Both the position numbers and the translations under genes were made by a program. A model generated the notes under the pieces. It did no database searches and was not told the origin of the DNA. It was given only the letters and a program-made list of their open reading frames with translations. A stretch of 8,659 nt of DNA from Rhodospirillaceae bacterium (GTDB lineage: Bacteria > Pseudomonadota > Alphaproteobacteria > UBA9219): positions 1 to 8,659 of the forward strand of contig DOBW01000196.1 of NCBI GenBank assembly GCA_003504035.1. The letters run 5' to 3'. Position 1 is the first letter of the stretch, and each line of letters starts with the position of its first letter. Below, piece after piece: positions 5,455-8,659 of the stretch.

Positions 5455-6036
5455 GTGGCAAGTCCAGACAAATTGATAGTCGGTCTCGGAAACCCTGGGA
5501 CCGACTATCTTTTTAATCGGCATAATATTGGGTTTATGGCACTGGATGTTCTGGCTGAAATCACGCAAGCAACCGCTTGGCAAAAAAAGTTTAAAGGCGC
5601 GATCTCACGTTCAGAAATTAAAGGATTTCACCTTCTCTTACTCAAACCTATGACCTTTATGAATCTCTCAGGTGAAGCAGTTGCCGAAGCTCTCCACTAT
5701 TACAAAATTGAGCCAAGCGATATGGTCGTCTTTCACGATGACATTGATCTTGCCGAGGGCCAGATTAAAGTCAAACAAGGCGGCAGTCATGGCGGACATA
5801 ATGGTCTTCGCTCTCTCGATTCCCATATTGGAAAAAACTATTGGCGTGTACGCATGGGCGTTGGCAGGCCAGATCACAAAGCAGATGTAAGCGATTATGT
5901 TTTGAAAAATTTTGCCAAAACCGACCTTCTTTGGCTAGAGCCTCTTTTAGGGGCAATCCCTGATGCGCTGCCGCTTCTCCTTGAGGATAATGTATCAAAG
6001 TTCATTCAAGCCCTCCCCAAAAAGGAGCCTGTTTAG
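5455..6036 (+). CDS. pth: Peptidyl-tRNA hydrolase
   Basis: Pth cuts peptides from prematurely released peptidyl-tRNA, freeing tRNA for reuse. The 193 residues match the usual length (Escherichia coli has 194). Catalytic and binding residues are in place: GLGNPG with Asn13, NRHNIGF with the catalytic His23, PMTFMNLSG with Asn70, HDDIDL with Asp95, and GGSHGGHNGLRS with Asn116. The start is GTG 5455, with AAGG nine bases upstream at the end of rplY. The spacing of 11 bases from rplY suggests one operon. In many proteobacteria ychF follows pth; here the next gene converges from the other strand, and the two stop codons overlap by four bases. Confidence 0.96.
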   Translation: MASPDKLIVGLGNPGTDYLFNRHNIGFMALDVLAEITQATAWQKKFKGAISRSEIKGFHLLLLKPMTFMNLSGEAVAEALHYYKIEPSDMVVFHDDIDLAEGQIKVKQGGSHGGHNGLRSLDSHIGKNYWRVRMGVGRPDHKADVSDYVLKNFAKTDLLWLEPLLGAIPDALPLLLEDNVSKFIQALPKKEPV

Positions 6037-6051
6037 GAGCCTTTCAGGCTC
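6019..6051 (-). terminator. Possible terminator of the kinase operon
   Basis: On the - strand, GAGCCTG (6051-6045) pairs with CAGGCTC (6031-6025) over seven base pairs and is followed by CC and five T (6023-6019). The stem spans the kinase stop codon and reaches into the end of pth. A shorter rival hairpin uses GAGCCT (6037-6042) and AGGCTC (6046-6051), since AGGAGCCT occurs twice (6023-6030 and 6035-6042). In the + direction no T run follows, so termination of pth is not explained. Confidence 0.4.
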
Positions 6052-7751
6052 ATACTGTAAGGAACTTTAATCTCGAAAGTTGCCCCCTTATAAAGCTCGG
6101 AAGAAACAGCAATTGATCCGTTAAGCTTGCTAACTTCCAGTTCAACAGCCTCCATGCCAACACCACGACCAGACAAAGCCGTTACCTTGTCCATCGTTGT
6201 AAAGCCAAAGGTCAGAATTCTCTGAATAACTTTTTTATCATCCTCGAAACGCCATTCTCCTTCAGGATCCTGTATCGCCAATTTTTCACGTACCCGCGTA
6301 GGATCTATACCATTACCATCATCAGAGATAACAATTCGGAGATCTTGCTCTCCCTCACCTCGCAATGAAGAGACAATTTCGAATAAAATCTTGACCTGAC
6401 CTGCTGAATCTTTTCCACGTGCCATACGCGTGACAGGAGGTTCAATCCCATGATCCGAAATGTTGCGGCTTATATGCGTTAAAGAAAACAAAAGATTTTG
6501 AAGTGATTTGGTAAGAACCCTTGGGTTTGTTCCTTCGAAAATAATGGGCTTTACTTGTTTGTCCATCATCCCGACAAGCTCACGCAACTCGCGCTCGAAA
6601 GAATGGAAACATTCGCGAATGGGCACAGCAACGATAACCTCGAGATAGCGCTGCACCAATTCAGGATCTGCCTTAACAGCAATCAATTCTTCGGCAAAAG
6701 CATAAATATCATTTTCAACAATCTCTCGCACCGTGCCACGCCACTCACACTCCTTCCCGATGAGAGAAGAAATTTCTTCATTTGTGCGCGCCAAGGCAGA
6801 AGCTATTTTTTGGCGACAAGGCGTAAGCCGTGCCAAAAAATCAGTCTTGCTGTTAACTTCAGGACCACGAAGATCAGTCTCCACTTGATGCATAATTTCA
6901 CTGAAATCAGTCAAATTAAACTGCTTAAGAGAAGCTTTTAAGGTATGTATCCCACGCAAAAGATTGGGCACATTAAGCGTATTCTCATCAAGATTTTCGC
7001 TTTCCTGTAGAAAAGAACGCACATGCTCCAACGTTGACCTGAACTGATTGCGATCTTTAAAAATGCGACAAATCATCTCGGCAAAATTTTGTTGGTGCGC
7101 CGCTGCCTGACGCGCAGCATATTCTTCTGTCTGATCCGTTGCGATAAGGACGAGATTTCTCAACAAACCGCTCTTGCCATAAAGAGGCCGATAAATTAGA
7201 GAAACGCGCCGCTGTGAACTGTGTGAAAAAAAGGATGGAAAGAAGCGGACAACATCATCAAAACTAAGCGCATGGTCAGGTTGAAAGAGAACCTCGAGCC
7301 AATCCTTAAAATCACTTTTATTCTCTTCAGGAATTTGCAAAACATCCGTAATATTTTTGCCTGCTGGCACCGTTTCTAAAAGATCAAGACAGGCTTGCGA
7401 ATAAACATTGCCGCAAACACCTTCACGATCAAAAACGACAAAGCCCTGCCCAAGCGAGTTAACAAGAACCTCTGTCAACCGCGCCTGATCCGTAACATGC
7501 TTATGGACACGAAAGTTCAGGACATAAAGTCCAATAATACCAATAAAAGAAACAATCACCATAACGGCGAAAGATAAAGGATGCGTAACAGGCGGCTTTT
7601 CAAAAACAGGTAAGGCAATGGCAAACAAAAGGAAGGCAACAATCGCCGATAAACCAGCTAAGGAAACATGGACAACGTCAACGTGACGCACGCCTTCTGT
7701 CAACACTGCATCGCCGACAGATTTCTCATGTTGTGTTGTGTCCTGCTCCAT
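6033..7751 (-). CDS. Membrane-bound CheA-like sensor histidine kinase (PAS, Hpt, ATPase; no CheW domain)
   Basis: This is probably a sensor kinase that passes phosphate from an Hpt histidine to the CheY-like protein of the same operon. In the 572-residue form two membrane helices lie at about 27-50 and 59-80. A PAS-like region covers about 91-205 (NSLGQGFVVFDREG). An Hpt-like region has HTLKAS with the candidate phospho-His269, and Glu291 in MHQVETDL. The CheA-type ATPase has an N box at 424-439 (THISRNISDHGIEPP), G1 DDGNGID at 477-483, and SGRGVGM at 527-533. The chain ends right after the ATPase domain, so the CheW-like regulatory domain of true CheA is absent. The start is uncertain: ATG 7751 has GAGG eight bases upstream, while ATG 7772 would add seven residues with a weaker site. 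The gene lies 47 bases after the CheX gene. Confidence 0.88.
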   Translation of the reverse strand: MEQDTTQHEKSVGDAVLTEGVRHVDVVHVSLAGLSAIVAFLLFAIALPVFEKPPVTHPLSFAVMVIVSFIGIIGLYVLNFRVHKHVTDQARLTEVLVNSLGQGFVVFDREGVCGNVYSQACLDLLETVPAGKNITDVLQIPEENKSDFKDWLEVLFQPDHALSFDDVVRFFPSFFSHSSQRRVSLIYRPLYGKSGLLRNLVLIATDQTEEYAARQAAAHQQNFAEMICRIFKDRNQFRSTLEHVRSFLQESENLDENTLNVPNLLRGIHTLKASLKQFNLTDFSEIMHQVETDLRGPEVNSKTDFLARLTPCRQKIASALARTNEEISSLIGKECEWRGTVREIVENDIYAFAEELIAVKADPELVQRYLEVIVAVPIRECFHSFERELRELVGMMDKQVKPIIFEGTNPRVLTKSLQNLLFSLTHISRNISDHGIEPPVTRMARGKDSAGQVKILFEIVSSLRGEGEQDLRIVISDDGNGIDPTRVREKLAIQDPEGEWRFEDDKKVIQRILTFGFTTMDKVTALSGRGVGMEAVELEVSKLNGSIAVSSELYKGATFEIKVPYSMSLKGS

Positions 7752-7798
7752 GGACCTAACCTCGGCCATCATAAGACCCGTTCTTTTTATAAAAAAAA

Positions 7799-8332
7799 CT
7801 AATTTTCAACTTCACGTTTACCGTACACAACTATGTGAACCTGAAAAAGCTGCCCCTCCAGATAAAAGGGAATGATCATATAGGGGCCACGATGAAACTG
7901 ACTGACAAAGTGTCCGCGCCCCGTTACGACGCTTGGAATGCCAAGTTTAAGGCCATAACCGCGCCCATTAAGCTCTGTTTTGATTTGACCAAAAATCATA
8001 TTGGTAATCTCACCGACAGCATCAACGGTCATTTCATGAGTGACAGCAATCGAATTCCCGACAATGCGCGGCAAAATATCGCGGACCGTATCAAAGGTAA
8101 GACACAAAATCATCGTGCCTTCCAGCTCGTCCTGAACAAGGCCAATAACACCGGAAACATCGCCTACAAGAGAAACCATCCCTTTGCCAACTTCAAAAGG
8201 ACCGGGGGTAATTTCAACATCAAAAGTTGATTGCATAGCCGAACAAACAGCTATCGTAACATCACGAGACAGCTGCATATCAAGTGCTAAATTTTGCTCG
8301 CCTTGCCCCATTCCAGCCCCGCTTGCTGTCAA
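7799..8332 (-). CDS. CheX-like CheY-phosphate phosphatase
   Basis: CheX and CheC proteins remove phosphate from CheY. The 177 residues show the family layout: an N-terminal helix (about 20-35), paired strands (VSLVGDVSGVIGLV at 53-66), the helix carrying the phosphatase motif E-x-x-N (GEITNMIFGQI, Glu108 and Asn111), GIPSVVTGRG (131-140), and a final strand pair (MIIPFYLEGQLFQVHIVVY). One such motif, as in CheX, is seen rather than the two of CheC. The start may be TTG 8332, which overlaps the TGA of the receiver gene as TTGA and would give translational coupling, or ATG 8311 with GCGGGG upstream, seven residues shorter. Its place between a CheY-like receiver and a CheA-like kinase fits a phosphatase of that pathway. 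Confidence 0.85.
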   Translation of the reverse strand: MTASGAGMGQGEQNLALDMQLSRDVTIAVCSAMQSTFDVEITPGPFEVGKGMVSLVGDVSGVIGLVQDELEGTMILCLTFDTVRDILPRIVGNSIAVTHEMTVDAVGEITNMIFGQIKTELNGRGYGLKLGIPSVVTGRGHFVSQFHRGPYMIIPFYLEGQLFQVHIVVYGKREVEN

Positions 8333-8659
8333 TAACCTTCAACTGAATCTTCTTGGCGCTTACGCTTGATCCACTCATAAATCTCGAACAGTTTCTTGCT
8401 CAAATCAGAAGGCGAGACAGGTTTGATAATATAAGATGTTGCACCAGCTTTAATGGCTTTCATGATATTCTGCTGCTCGGATTCAGCTGTTAGCATAACA
8501 AAGGCGGTCCCCAAATATTCAGGGCGCGTCCTGAAATAGTTAAGCACCTCAATGCCTGAAATTGTTGGCATATTCCAATCCAGAAAAACAAGATCATAGG
8601 GCTGATTGACTTCCTTGGCCTTTTGCACAAGCTCAATGGCTTCATTCCCATCGGCAGCC
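8329..8659 (-). CDS. CheY-like single-domain response regulator (5' end outside the window)
   Basis: The open frame enters from the right edge and gives 109 residues before TGA. It is the main part of a receiver domain: AADGNEAIEL, then the phosphorylation site in LVFLDWNMP (Asp at about 8578-8580), the switch Thr in VMLTAES, and the conserved Lys in SYIIKPVSP. After the last helix only about 15 polar residues follow (IKRKRQEDSVEGY), so there is no output domain at this end. About 15-20 N-terminal residues with the acidic pocket should lie beyond the window. The apparent GTG start at 8628 is internal to the domain and not real. Its stop overlaps the possible TTG start of the CheX gene. Confidence 0.9.
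   Translation of the reverse strand, partial: AADGNEAIELVQKAKEVNQPYDLVFLDWNMPTISGIEVLNYFRTRPEYLGTAFVMLTAESEQQNIMKAIKAGATSYIIKPVSPSDLSKKLFEIYEWIKRKRQEDSVEGY

Overview
The window looks like part of an alphaproteobacterial chromosome. Three things point there: rpsT lies directly upstream of dnaA on the same strand, DnaA carries the expected full set of domains, and prs-rplY-pth run in a row. Base composition is mid-range, with AT-rich spacers. The genus cannot be told from the sequence. The usual ychF does not follow pth, and a chemotaxis-like signalling operon sits there instead.

Layout. Positions 1-219 (+) hold the AT-rich 3' end of an unrecognised gene. It meets dnaA (216-1676, -) tail to tail, with overlapping stop codons. 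A 306-bp spacer follows, with a CTGAAC repeat cluster on the dnaA side and a strong terminator for rpsT. Next comes rpsT (1983-2252, -) with a good sigma70-type promoter. A divergent spacer leads to an unrecognised gene for a 295-residue basic, low-complexity protein (2571-3458, +), which has a textbook Shine-Dalgarno and its own terminator. Then prs (3672-4619), rplY (4748-5443) and pth (5455-6036) all run on +. From the right edge, a second module runs on -: a CheY-like receiver (cut by the window edge), a CheX-like phosphatase, and a membrane-bound CheA-like histidine kinase. It ends against pth, again with overlapping stops.

How the genes fit together. Most of the window is housekeeping: replication initiation (DnaA), the ribosome (S20, L25), peptidyl-tRNA recycling (Pth) and PRPP supply (Prs). 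The right-hand operon has the parts of a closed phosphorelay: a kinase with PAS, Hpt and CheA-type ATPase regions, a single-domain CheY, and a CheX with the E-x-x-N phosphatase motif. The kinase lacks the CheW-like domain that would place it in chemoreceptor arrays.

The least explained parts are the leaders of prs, rplY and rpsT. Each contains a very short reading frame with a good ribosome site or an ATGA overlap, and the prs and rplY leaders share an identical 14-mer. The 295-residue protein is the main novel gene. I saw no tRNA, rRNA, CRISPR array, insertion sequence or convincing replication origin.
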